A stretch of 64,000 bases of DNA from Pseudomonas lalucatii (GTDB taxonomy: Bacteria > Pseudomonadota > Gammaproteobacteria > Pseudomonadales > Pseudomonadaceae): positions 124,001 to 188,000 of the forward strand of contig NZ_JADPMV010000001.1 of assembly GCF_018398425.1 (NCBI RefSeq), in the 5' to 3' direction. Numbering within the stretch: the stretch's first letter is position 1; each line of letters starts with the position of its first letter. Below the pieces are notes generated by a model, which did not search any database, was not told the DNA's origin, and worked only from the letters and a program-made list of their open reading frames with translations. The position numbers and the translations under genes are program-made. Below are positions 17,107 through 25,028 of the stretch, in pieces.

Positions 17107-17125
17107 TAGATTATTGGCTAATCTA
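17107..17125. promoter_or_regulatory. Palindromic operator candidate upstream of the phosphotransferase-SDR operon
   Basis: TAGATTA-N5-TAATCTA, a perfect two-fold repeat of 7-base arms in an AT-rich patch 31 bases before the phosphotransferase start. Its size and symmetry fit a dimeric repressor such as a TetR-family regulator. It does not match the PsrA or FadR sites I know. No regulator gene is adjacent. Confidence 0.5.
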
Positions 17126-17225
17126 ATTCTGCATCCCGGTGGTCACAAGCAATACGCGCCTTTATAGGCGGGCGTGTTGCCCCTCGATCAAGCTGCCTGA
17201 TTGACCGGAGTCCGCTCGCCAGGCG

Positions 17226-17256
17226 AAAAAAAACCGGAGTGCGGGACCCCGGTTTT
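17226..17256 (-). terminator. Intrinsic terminator after the SCP2 gene
   Basis: On the minus strand AAAACCGGGG pairs with CTCCGGTTTT (one G-T pair) around a 7-base loop and ends in a run of eight T. It lies 24 bases past the end of the SCP2 gene, separating it from the phosphotransferase operon. Confidence 0.85.
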
Positions 17257-17280
17257 CTCGAATCGGCGTTGCCGCGAGGC

Positions 17281-17592
17281 TTAGACCGGGAACAGTTCGC
17301 CCAGCTTCATCGCCAGCATCATGTCGCCTTCGGCGCGCAGCTTGCCGGCCATGAAGGCCTGCATGCCATCGGTCTCGCCGCTGGTGATGCCCTTGAGGGT
17401 CTCGGTGTCCATGATCAGGGTCACGTTGGCGTTGTCGGCATCGCCCTGCTGGACGTCACAGGTGCCATCCTTGACCACCAGGTAGTGGTTTTCGCCGTCT
17501 TCGATGTTGAACTGGAATACCAGGTCCAGGCCTGCAGCGGCACCGGCGTTGAACTTGGACTGCATGGTTTGGACGATGTCTGCAACGCTCAT
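17281..17592 (-). CDS. SCP2 sterol-carrier-like lipid-binding protein
   Basis: A single SCP2 domain of 103 residues (VFQFNIEDGENHYLVVKDGTC fits the beta sheet; LKGITSGETDGMQAFMAGKLR is the family's conserved helix and turn). SCP2 domains bind lipids and acyl-CoAs in a hydrophobic tunnel and have no enzyme activity of their own. AAAGGAAG precedes the ATG. It follows the histidine-phosphatase gene by 59 bases on the same strand and ends at a strong terminator. The nearby SDR and kinase genes suggest acyl-CoA handling. Confidence 0.9.
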   Translation of the reverse strand: MSVADIVQTMQSKFNAGAAAGLDLVFQFNIEDGENHYLVVKDGTCDVQQGDADNANVTLIMDTETLKGITSGETDGMQAFMAGKLRAEGDMMLAMKLGELFPV

Positions 17593-17651
17593 GGTTTCTT
17601 CCTTTGGTTTCAGGTTTTTCTCGCGCCCGTATGGGTGCAGTGGGCCGGCAC

Positions 17652-18362
17652 TCAGCGAAAGGTGATGAGTTCCGGCGCCTTCAGCAGCTGCAAGTGCGTG
17701 TGGCTGTTGAAGGAAGCCAGGCTCACCTGGCTGCCGCGGAACTTCAGGCAGCTCAGGGAAGTATTGACGATTTGCCAGTTCAGCTCGAATGCCTTGGTCG
17801 GCGGTACCCCGGTGATCAGGTGCAGCAGCGCGGTGATGGTGCCGCCGGAGGTGAACAGGGCGATGTTCTGGCCGCGCTCGGCCCGTTCCAGCAGGCGGGC
17901 GAGGCCGCCCTGGACCTGGGCCACGAACTCCGTCCAGCTCTGCAGGCCGGGCCGCACGTACTCGCCGGATAGCCAGCGTCCTATCAGGCGGGCGAACAGG
18001 CGCTGGAACTCGGCACGGTTCTGCGCGCCGTTGCGCATGATCTGCAGGGCGTCGGGTTCTTCTGGAAGCAGTTCGGGAAGCAGGGCGCGGATCACCGCGT
18101 CGGCATCGAATTCGTTGAAGGCGGCGTCGACCTCGAGCGGCGGTGTGCTCTGGCCGGCCGCCTGCAGTTGGCCCAGCGCGGCGCTGGCGGTGTGCTGCTG
18201 GCGCCGCAGCGTGCCGCTCAGGCTGCGGTCCAGGCGGATGCCGAGCTGTGCCAGGTGTGCCCCCAGCACTTCGGCCTGACGAATGCCGATGGGTGATAGC
18301 ACGTCGTAATCTTCGGCGCCAAACGAGGCTTGGCCATGTCGGATCAGGTAGATGCTGCCCAC
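17652..18362 (-). CDS. Histidine-phosphatase-superfamily protein (phosphoglycerate-mutase-like)
   Basis: A 236-residue branch-1 histidine phosphatase. The nucleophile motif LIRHGQASFG is at residues 6-15 and an acidic residue region follows. The usual second histidine motif (SHGG or THGG) reads FTSGGTITALL near residue 175, so serine stands where the histidine is expected. I recall similar TSGG versions in other proteobacterial proteins, so this is probably a subfamily trait rather than decay. The start is a GTG giving MGSIYLIRHG, which matches homologues although its ribosome site is weak. Probably cotranscribed with the SCP2 gene. Substrate unknown. Confidence 0.85.
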   Translation of the reverse strand: MGSIYLIRHGQASFGAEDYDVLSPIGIRQAEVLGAHLAQLGIRLDRSLSGTLRRQQHTASAALGQLQAAGQSTPPLEVDAAFNEFDADAVIRALLPELLPEEPDALQIMRNGAQNRAEFQRLFARLIGRWLSGEYVRPGLQSWTEFVAQVQGGLARLLERAERGQNIALFTSGGTITALLHLITGVPPTKAFELNWQIVNTSLSCLKFRGSQVSLASFNSHTHLQLLKAPELITFR

Positions 18363-18570
18363 GTCCGCTGCTATCCCGGTACGGTTAGAGTTTCGCGAGG
18401 GTATGAGGATAGCGGGGGGCTGTCAACGAAAAAACATACGCTTGTTTGAATTGCCTTGGTGGTCGCTCCGGCCTGCCGGTGGCTGGCCGCGGTGCGGGTG
18501 CGTCGGTATGCTTGAGCGGCGCGGGCGCTGCTCAAGGCTGGGCGCTGGCATGGACTACGAGGGGAATGAC

Positions 18571-19590
18571 GTGGAGTTTCTGGCTGAGTATGCGGGCTTT
18601 CTGGCCAAGGTGGTGACCTTGGTGGTTGCCGTGCTGGTGGTGCTGGCGGCGGGTGTCGTGGCGCGCAGCAAGGGGCGCAAGACGCCTGGGCAGTTGCAGG
18701 TGGACAGGCTCAACGATTTCTACAAGGCGTTGCGCCGGCGCCTGGAGCAGGCGGTGCTGGACAAGGACCAGCTCAAGGCCCAGTACAAGGCGGAGGCCAA
18801 GGCCGAGAAGCTGGCGAAGAAATCCGGCGCGCACAAGCCGCGGGTGTTCGTGCTGGATTTCAATGGCGATATCAAGGCGTCGGCCGTCGACCAGTTGCGC
18901 CACGAGGTGACGGCCTTGTTGAGCCTGGCCAAGCCGCAGGACGAGGTGGTGGTGCGCCTGGAAAGCGGCGGTGGCATGGTCCACAGCTACGGTTTGGCGG
19001 CCTCGCAGCTGGCGCGCATTCGCGAGGCACGCATTCCTCTGACCGTGTGCATCGACAAGGTGGCGGCCAGTGGCGGCTACATGATGGCCTGCATCGGCGA
19101 GAAGATCATTTCGGCGCCATTCGCCATTCTCGGTTCGATCGGCGTGGTGGCGCAGCTGCCGAACGTGCATCGCCTGTTGAAGAAGCACAACATCGATTTC
19201 GAGGTGCTCACCGCCGGCGAGTACAAGCGCACCCTCACGGTCTTCGGTGAGAACACCGAGAAGGGGCGGGAGAAGTTCCAGGAAGACCTGGAAAGCATCC
19301 ACGGCCTGTTCAAGGGCTTCGTTTCCCGCTATCGGCCGCAACTGCAGATCGAAGAGGTGGCGACCGGCGAGGTCTGGCTGGGGCTGGCGGCCCTGGAGAA
19401 ACAGCTGGTCGATCAGCTGCAGACCAGCGATGAATACCTCGCCAGCCGGGCCAGGGAAGCCGAGCTTTTCCATCTGCACTTCGCCACCAAGAAGACTCTG
19501 CAGGAGCGCGTAGGCCTGGCGGCCGGCGTGGCCCTGGATCGTTTCGTGCTCACCTGGCTGGGTCGCCTCAGCCAGCAGCGTTTCTGGTAA
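18571..19590 (+). CDS. sohB: SohB-type inner-membrane serine peptidase (S49)
   Basis: Membrane-anchored S49 peptidase of 339 residues (E. coli SohB is about 349). One N-terminal membrane helix (residues about 10-30) is followed by a coiled region and the protease domain. The catalytic serine is in AASGGYMMAC and the general-base lysine in EYKRTLTVFG; FAILGSIGVV is the conserved oligomer loop. I chose the GTG at 18571 because GAGGGG lies seven bases before it and it gives MEFLAEYAGF, matching homologues; the frame extends upstream to 18352 without support. The active site faces the periplasm. Function in protein quality control is known only loosely. Confidence 0.9.
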   Translation: MEFLAEYAGFLAKVVTLVVAVLVVLAAGVVARSKGRKTPGQLQVDRLNDFYKALRRRLEQAVLDKDQLKAQYKAEAKAEKLAKKSGAHKPRVFVLDFNGDIKASAVDQLRHEVTALLSLAKPQDEVVVRLESGGGMVHSYGLAASQLARIREARIPLTVCIDKVAASGGYMMACIGEKIISAPFAILGSIGVVAQLPNVHRLLKKHNIDFEVLTAGEYKRTLTVFGENTEKGREKFQEDLESIHGLFKGFVSRYRPQLQIEEVATGEVWLGLAALEKQLVDQLQTSDEYLASRAREAELFHLHFATKKTLQERVGLAAGVALDRFVLTWLGRLSQQRFW

Positions 19591-19616
19591 CTCACTTTCC
19601 GTACAGGGGGAACGAC

Positions 19617-20606
19617 ATGGGTAAGTTCATGGCACTGCAGGCCCGCGAAGGTACGTCGGGCGATTTCGAACAGGCGATTGTCGAGCGCGACACCAACGAT
19701 CTGCCGGCCGGCGAGCTGCTGATTCGGGTCAAGTACTCCTCGCTGAACTACAAGGATGCGCTGTCCGCCAGTGGCAATCGCGGGGTGACCAAGCAGTTCC
19801 CGCACACCCCGGGCATAGATGCCGCCGGTGTGGTGGAGGAGTCGAGCGTCGCCGAGTTCGGCGTTGGCGACGAGGTGATAGTCACCGGCTACGACTTGGG
19901 CATGAACACGGCCGGTGGCTTCGGCCAGTACATCCGCGTTCCGGCGGCCTGGGCGCTCAAGCGACCGGCTGGATTGTCCTTGCGCGAGGCGATGGTGCTT
20001 GGCACCGCCGGGCTGACCGCCGCCCTGTGTGTCGACAAGCTGGAGCAGGCCGGGGTCGTTCCGGACGCCGGTCCCGTCCTGGTCACCGGTGCCACCGGCG
20101 GCGTGGGCAGTGTTGCCGTGACCCTGCTGGCCAAGCTCGGCTATCAGGTGGCGGCGGCCACGGGCAAGGCGGAGCAGGGCGCGTTTCTCCAGGCCCTGGG
20201 CGCCGAGCGCATCGTCTTGCGCGGCGAGCTGCAGGAGGGCGTCGAGCGGCCGATGCTCAAGGAACAGTGGGCCGGCGCGGTCGATACCGTGGGCGGTGAC
20301 ATCCTGTTCAATGTGGTCAAGTCCCTGCGTTACGGCGGCAGCGTGGCCTGCTGCGGCCTGACCGCCGGCGTCGCGTTCAAGGCCAACGTGCTGCCCTTCA
20401 TCCTGCGCGGGGTGAACCTGCTGGGGGTCGACTCGGTCGAGCTGCCGCTGGTGGTCAAGGCGTCCATGTGGGACAAGCTGTCGCTGCAGTGGAAGCTCGA
20501 CCTGGACCGTCTGGTCACCGAGGTCGGTCTGGCGCAACTACCCGACGCCATTCGCGGCATCCTGGCCGGCCAACTGGTGGGCCGGGTGCTGGTCCGGCTC
20601 GACTGA
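19617..20606 (+). CDS. acuI: YhdH/AcuI-family acryloyl-CoA reductase-like oxidoreductase
   Basis: Medium-chain dehydrogenase of 329 residues without the zinc cysteines of alcohol dehydrogenases. N-terminal GroES-like domain (YSSLNYKDALSASG near residue 40, PGIDAAGVVEE near 66) and a Rossmann domain with VTGATGGVGSVAVTLLA near residue 155. AcuI/YhdH proteins reduce toxic acryloyl-CoA to propionyl-CoA with NADPH. The ATG follows GGGGGAAC. It sits 26 bases after sohB on the same strand, so they may be cotranscribed, though no functional link is known. Acrylate exposure would come from DMSP, beta-alanine or propionate routes, none seen here. Confidence 0.88.
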   Translation: MGKFMALQAREGTSGDFEQAIVERDTNDLPAGELLIRVKYSSLNYKDALSASGNRGVTKQFPHTPGIDAAGVVEESSVAEFGVGDEVIVTGYDLGMNTAGGFGQYIRVPAAWALKRPAGLSLREAMVLGTAGLTAALCVDKLEQAGVVPDAGPVLVTGATGGVGSVAVTLLAKLGYQVAAATGKAEQGAFLQALGAERIVLRGELQEGVERPMLKEQWAGAVDTVGGDILFNVVKSLRYGGSVACCGLTAGVAFKANVLPFILRGVNLLGVDSVELPLVVKASMWDKLSLQWKLDLDRLVTEVGLAQLPDAIRGILAGQLVGRVLVRLD

Positions 20607-20649
20607 GGCCCGGCGGGCAGATGGTCCGGTCGCACCGGGCCGTGTGCCT

Positions 20650-20826
20650 TCAGGCACGGCTGAAGTAGATGCTGATCTCGGCGCGCAGTACCGGCTGGTC
20701 GCCGACATAGGTCATGACCGCGATCTTCAGGTCCCCCTGCGCGTTCCGGTCCACTGCGCGGCCATCGGCAAGCGTACGAATGTCGCCATCGACCTTGGCC
20801 AGGTGTTCCACCCTCATACCCCGGGG
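20650..20826 (-). pseudogene. Possible C-terminal remnant of a thioesterase-like gene
   Basis: On the minus strand, about 55 codons read VEHLAKVDGDIRTLADG and then LKIAVMTYVGDQPVLRAE before a stop. The alternation resembles the last strands of hotdog-fold thioesterases of the DUF4442/PaaI kind. The frame continues to 20958, but upstream codons look random, run into the cysI-operon terminator and have no start with a ribosome site. I read this as a decayed fragment rather than a working gene. Family assignment is tentative. Confidence 0.3.
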
Positions 20827-20940
20827 AGTACCGTGGTTGCCGGCGGGAATCGGGGCGTCGGCCAGGCTTCCGGCGACCCGTTCGGCAGCATTGCACCGGC
20901 CCGCTGGTGCAACTGGCCAGGGAGTACCTCGGGGCCGGAA

Positions 20941-20975
20941 ACGCAAAAAGCCCCGCAAGGCGGGGCTTTTTGCGT
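20941..20975 (-). terminator. Intrinsic terminator of the cysI-DUF934 operon
   Basis: A perfect 15-bp stem (20941-20955 with 20961-20975) around a 5-base loop, with GCCCCG at its core and an A/T-run in the outer stem, so it can act in both directions. It lies 11 bases beyond the DUF934 stop. Confidence 0.9.
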
Positions 20976-20985
20976 GAGCCTGTGC

Positions 20986-21483
20986 TCAGGCGCGGCGGCG
21001 GAACAGCGGCAGCGGCTGGTCGCTGGAGGCCTGATAGACCTCGCCGAACTCCGCGAAGGCCTTCAGTGCGTCGTGCGGGTCCTTGTCTTCGCGCAGCGCG
21101 AAGGCATCGAAACCGCAGCGCTTGAGGGCGAACAGCTGATCACGCAGTACGTCACCGATGGCACGGACTTCGCCCTTGTAGCCGTAGCGGGTGCGCAACA
21201 GGTAGGCGGTGGAGCAGTGCCGGCCATCGGTGAAGGACGGAAAGTTCAGGGCGATGACCTGGAAGTTGTCCAGCTGGTCGGCGATCTCCTCGATCTCCTC
21301 GCCGGCTTCCAGCCAGACCCCGAGGCCACCGTCGCGGGCCTTCAGGGCCGGGGCGTGGTCGACCCACAGGCCCAGCGGGACTATCACGTCGTCGCAGTTG
21401 GGCAGCTCGTCGAAGCTCACATCCTTGGGCAGCAGGTGCCAGCTCTCGTCGACGACCTGGCCGTTCTTAATGATTCGCTGCAT
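20986..21483 (-). CDS. DUF934 protein, partner of CysI
   Basis: A 165-residue DUF934 protein. This family is almost always encoded directly after the ferredoxin-type sulfite reductase in proteobacteria and is thought to support sulfite reduction or electron delivery; its biochemistry is not established. Start: ATG at 21483 preceded by AAGGAG, giving MQRIIKNGQVV; the frame extends upstream to 21510 but lacks a ribosome site. Its first 17 bases overlap the end of cysI, indicating translational coupling. CHAR-like motifs such as FPSFTDGRHCSTAYLLR mark the family. Confidence 0.88.
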   Translation of the reverse strand: MQRIIKNGQVVDESWHLLPKDVSFDELPNCDDVIVPLGLWVDHAPALKARDGGLGVWLEAGEEIEEIADQLDNFQVIALNFPSFTDGRHCSTAYLLRTRYGYKGEVRAIGDVLRDQLFALKRCGFDAFALREDKDPHDALKAFAEFGEVYQASSDQPLPLFRRRA

Positions 21484-23125
21484 AAACGCGCTCCTTGAAC
21501 GGGTCGACACCGATGCGGCGGAAGGTGTCGAGGAAACTCTCTTCTTCGTTGCGCTGCTCGACGTAGACCTTGATGATCTTGTCGATGACGTCCGGCATGT
21601 CGTCCTGGGCGAAGGACGGGCCGAGGATCTGCGCCAGGCTGGCCTCGCGGCCCGAGCTGCCGCCGAGGGAGACCTGGTAGAACTCCTGGCCTTTCTTGTC
21701 CACCCCGAGGATGCCGATGTGGCCGACGTGGTGGTGACCGCAGGCGTTCATGCAGCCGGAGATGTTCAGCTCGATGTCGCCGATGTCGAACAGGTAGTCG
21801 AGGTCGTCGAAGCGGCGCTGGATGGCCTCGGCCACGGGAATCGACTTGGCGTTGGCCAGGGAGCAGAAGTCGCCGCCCGGGCAGCAGATGATGTCGGTCA
21901 GCAGGCCCACGTTCGGCGTGGCGAAGCCCTGTTCGCGCAGCTCGCCCCAGAGGGTGAACAGCTGCGCCTGCTCGACGTCGGCGAGGATGATGTTCTGGTT
22001 ATGGCTGTTGCGCACCTCGCCGAAGCTGTAGCGATCGGCCAGCTCGGCGATGGCGTCCAGCTGCTTGTCGGTGACGTCGCCCGGGGCGACGCCGGTGGGC
22101 TTCAGCGACAGGGTGACGGCGACATAGCCGGGCTTCTTGTGGGCGAAGCAGTTGCGCTGGCGCCAGCGGGCGAAGCCCGGGTGCTCGGCATCCAGCGCAG
22201 CAAGCGCGGCGTCCTGGTCGTCGAGGGCTTTGTAGCTTGGGTCGATGAAGTGCGCGGCGACACGGGCCACTTCGGCCTCGGTCAGGGTGGTCGGACCATC
22301 CTTGAGGTGCGCCCATTCGGCGTTGACCCGTTCGGCGAACACCTCCGGGGTCAGGGCCTTGACCAGGATCTTGATCCGCGCCTTGTACTTGTTGTCGCGA
22401 CGGCCATAGCGGTTGTACACGCGCAGGATGGCGTCGAGGTAGCTGATCAGGTGCTGCCACGGCAGGAATTCGTTGATGAAGCTGCCGACCACCGGCGTAC
22501 GCCCGAGGCCACCACCGACCGAGACGCGGAAGCCCAGCTCGCCGGCGTCGTTCTTCACCGCTTCCAGGCCGATGTCGTGCACCTCGATCGCCGCACGGTC
22601 GCCGACGGCGCCGTTGACGGCGATCTTGAACTTGCGCGGCAGATGGGTGAACTCGGGGTGGAAGGTCGACCACTGGCGGATGATCTCGCACCAGGGGCGC
22701 GGATCGACGATCTCGTCCTTGGCCACGCCGGCGAACTGGTCGGTGGTGGTGTTGCGGATGCAGTTGCCGCTGGTCTGGATCGCGTGCATCTGCACGGTGG
22801 CCAGTTCGGCGAGAATCTGCGGTACATCCTCCAGCTCGGGCCAGTTGAACTGCACGTTCTGCCGGGTGCTGATATGCGCATAGCCTTTGTCGTAGTCGCG
22901 GGCGATCTTGGCCAGCATGCGCACCTGCTGGGAGGAGAGCAGGCCGTAGGGCACCGCGATGCGCAGCATCGGCGCATAACGCTGGATATACAGGCCATTC
23001 TGCAGGCGCAGCGGGCGGAACTCTTCGCCGCTCAGCTCGCCCGCCAGGTAGCGGCGCGTTTGATCACGGAACTGCTGGACGCGGTCCTCGATGATTTGTT
23101 GGTCGTACTGGTCGTATACGTACAT
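21467..23125 (-). CDS. cysI: Sulfite reductase hemoprotein (CysI/Sir type)
   Basis: Siroheme and [4Fe-4S] sulfite reductase of 552 residues that reduces sulfite to sulfide for cysteine synthesis. Two ferredoxin-like half domains and two siroheme-binding domains are present. Siroheme contact HISTRQNVQF is near residue 83. The cluster cysteines lie in CCPGGDFCSLA near residue 418 and CMNACGHHHVG near 462. No flavoprotein CysJ is encoded nearby, so electrons probably come from ferredoxin or another donor, possibly with help from DUF934. The leader (23126-23362) is AT-rich and likely CysB-controlled, which is inference. Confidence 0.93.
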   Translation of the reverse strand: MYVYDQYDQQIIEDRVQQFRDQTRRYLAGELSGEEFRPLRLQNGLYIQRYAPMLRIAVPYGLLSSQQVRMLAKIARDYDKGYAHISTRQNVQFNWPELEDVPQILAELATVQMHAIQTSGNCIRNTTTDQFAGVAKDEIVDPRPWCEIIRQWSTFHPEFTHLPRKFKIAVNGAVGDRAAIEVHDIGLEAVKNDAGELGFRVSVGGGLGRTPVVGSFINEFLPWQHLISYLDAILRVYNRYGRRDNKYKARIKILVKALTPEVFAERVNAEWAHLKDGPTTLTEAEVARVAAHFIDPSYKALDDQDAALAALDAEHPGFARWRQRNCFAHKKPGYVAVTLSLKPTGVAPGDVTDKQLDAIAELADRYSFGEVRNSHNQNIILADVEQAQLFTLWGELREQGFATPNVGLLTDIICCPGGDFCSLANAKSIPVAEAIQRRFDDLDYLFDIGDIELNISGCMNACGHHHVGHIGILGVDKKGQEFYQVSLGGSSGREASLAQILGPSFAQDDMPDVIDKIIKVYVEQRNEEESFLDTFRRIGVDPFKERVYAANH

Positions 23126-23362
23126 GAAGTGTCCTGTTATCAGGCTGCTTGCAGCAAATCAGCGCGCACGGCCGCGCTCTCCCAGCGGAGGCGAAGGAAG
23201 ATACCAGTTCGGGGATATGCGCAAAAGTGATGTTTAAATATATGGAAAGAACCTTTAGCGCTAAGGATGGGCAGGAGCATAACCCCAGTGCTTGAGCATG
23301 CCGCAAGCCTGGTCTTAACTGCTCTGGCGAAGCCCCCATAAACACAAGAAAAGGATCCGCCA
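23126..23362. promoter_or_regulatory. Divergent AT-rich promoter region between cysI and a small membrane-protein gene
   Basis: A 237-base gap between divergent genes. It holds an AT-rich core (about 23215-23250) and a 10-base palindrome TTAGCGCTAA at 23255-23264. These could include CysB or other regulator sites; CysB consensus is too loose for me to call by eye. Confidence 0.35.
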
Positions 23363-23476
23363 ATGAACGAACATTCCTCGCCGGAGCAGCGCGATAGCGT
23401 CGTCGATGCCAGGGCCATCTTCAGCCTGATCCTCATTGTCGTCGCCACGGCAGTCTTCTGGGTCAGCCAGCAATAG
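23363..23476 (+). CDS. 37-residue single-helix membrane protein
   Basis: Small open frame with a well placed ribosome site (AAGGA seven bases before ATG). It encodes 37 residues: a short charged N-terminus (MNEHSSPEQRDSVVDAR) followed by one hydrophobic helix (about residues 18-33) and WVSQQ. The N-terminus is probably cytoplasmic. I recall similar tiny proteins near cysI in other Pseudomonas. Function unknown; small one-helix proteins often bind larger membrane complexes. The clean spacing and a hydrophobic profile argue that it is real. Confidence 0.7.
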   Translation: MNEHSSPEQRDSVVDARAIFSLILIVVATAVFWVSQQ

Positions 23477-23575
23477 GCCAGGGACCGTCCCGCCGCGGCG
23501 TTCGGACGGATGGTGGCAAGCGGCCACTTCCGACGCCTTATACTGCGCGCGCTTTTTCGCGGCGGAGCGCATGGC

Positions 23576-24682
23576 GTGATCGGGTCAACTGTCAGGATAT
23601 TCTTTGGCCTAGTGCTGGCCACCCTTTGTGGGCTGGCGCTGGCCTCGCCAGTCAAGGTCGCCGCAACGCCAGGGGCGTCCGTGGTGTTTCTCAACCCGGG
23701 CTATTCCAACGAGCCGTTCTGGGTCGGCTACAGCGACTTCATGCAGGCCGCTGCCGACAGTCTCGGCATGCGCCTGCGGGTGATCTATGGCGAGCGCGAC
23801 CCCAAGCTTCTGTTGAGCAATGCGCAGCGGGTGTTGGCCGAGGCCGAGCAGCCCGACTACCTGGTATTCGTCAATGAGATGTACACCGGCCCCGAATTGC
23901 TGCGACTGTTCGCCGACAGCCCGATCAAGCTGTTCTCCCTGCACAGCACCCTGACGCCGGAGCAGCAGGCGCTCGTCGGCGGCACAAGGGAGCGTTATCG
24001 GCACTGGATCGGCAGCCTGGTGCCCAACGATCGGGAGGCCGGGTACCTGATGGGCAAGGCCCTGATCGCCAAGCTCGGCGGTCGCCCCGGGGAGATGCTG
24101 GCATTCTCCGGTGTGCGTCACACGCCTTCGGCCACCCTGCGTGAAGACGGCTTGCGCCAGGCGCTGGCGGAACATCCGGAGGTGAAACTGCAACAGTTGG
24201 TATACGGCCAGTGGGCGCGGCAGCGCGCCTATCAGCAGGCCAAGTTGCTGTTGCCGCGTTACCCCGAGGTGCGGCTGGTGTGGGCGGCGAATGACGAAAT
24301 GGCGTTTGGCGCGATGCGTGCGGCGCGGGAACTGGGCCTAGACCCGGGCAGGGACCTGCATTTTTCCGCGCTGAACAACTCGGAAGAGGTGCTCCAAGCC
24401 CGCATCTCGGGGCCCTTGTGCGTGCTGGTAGGCGGGCACTTCACCCTGGGGGGGTGGGCCATGGTGCTGCTGCATGACCACCACGCCGGGCAGGACTTCG
24501 CCCTGCGCGGCGGCAAGGATCGCGTCGACGCCCTGTTCAGCCTGCTCGACAAGCAGCAGGCCGCGGCGCTGTTGAAGCGTCTGCGCATGCCCGGTTACGG
24601 CCTAGATTTTCGCCAGTTCAGTGCCCTGTACCAGCCGGATATGAGCAATTATCGATTCTCGGTGGAGCCGCTGCTGCGCTGA
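23576..24682 (+). CDS. Periplasmic binding protein (sugar/autoinducer-type, PBP1 fold)
   Basis: A 368-residue periplasmic protein. A signal peptide follows the GTG start (FFGLVLATLCGLALASP). The core is a type-1 periplasmic binding fold with YSNEPFWVGYSDFMQAAADSL near residue 45 and VWAANDEMAFGAMRAARELG near 225, as in ribose-, LuxP- and TorT-like receptors. I prefer the GTG at 23576, as GGAG lies nine bases before it and it places the signal peptide correctly; the frame opens at 23510. No ABC permease genes follow, so it may feed a sensor kinase or cyclase elsewhere rather than a transporter. Ligand unknown. Confidence 0.82.
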   Translation: MIGSTVRIFFGLVLATLCGLALASPVKVAATPGASVVFLNPGYSNEPFWVGYSDFMQAAADSLGMRLRVIYGERDPKLLLSNAQRVLAEAEQPDYLVFVNEMYTGPELLRLFADSPIKLFSLHSTLTPEQQALVGGTRERYRHWIGSLVPNDREAGYLMGKALIAKLGGRPGEMLAFSGVRHTPSATLREDGLRQALAEHPEVKLQQLVYGQWARQRAYQQAKLLLPRYPEVRLVWAANDEMAFGAMRAARELGLDPGRDLHFSALNNSEEVLQARISGPLCVLVGGHFTLGGWAMVLLHDHHAGQDFALRGGKDRVDALFSLLDKQQAAALLKRLRMPGYGLDFRQFSALYQPDMSNYRFSVEPLLR

Positions 24683-24907
24683 TCAGAGGCCGGCCAGGTG
24701 CAGGACCAGCTTGACCACGGCAACGAGCAGCAACACGAAAACCAGGGTGAACAGCACGCCGAGGACGATGAAATGACTGGGTTTGCCGCGGCTGAAGTCA
24801 CGCAGACGGTGTTTGCTGCTCTGCACGCCCAAAGCCGCCGCCAGGACGCTCTGCAACATCTCGCGCAAGGTCAGTGGCTGCTCATCCTGCTTCTGCTTGT
24901 TACTCAT
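24683..24907 (-). CDS. DUF2970 small membrane protein
   Basis: A 74-residue protein of the DUF2970 family. The N-terminal half is basic and amphipathic (LREMLQSVLAAALGVQSSK near residue 15), followed by one membrane helix (about residues 46-70). TTGGAGGCAGC before the ATG is a good ribosome site. It ends base-to-base with the convergent periplasmic binding protein gene. Function unknown. Confidence 0.8.
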   Translation of the reverse strand: MSNKQKQDEQPLTLREMLQSVLAAALGVQSSKHRLRDFSRGKPSHFIVLGVLFTLVFVLLLVAVVKLVLHLAGL

Positions 24908-25028
24908 GCTGCCTCCAATGGGGTCGGCCTGGGCGGGTCACCTCGGGGGCGCGCCGCAGGCTCTCGCGAGGCGCCTCCTCGGTAACCTTAGTCGTATGAG
25001 CTGCTCCTCCCGCCCGGTTCAGAGGCTT

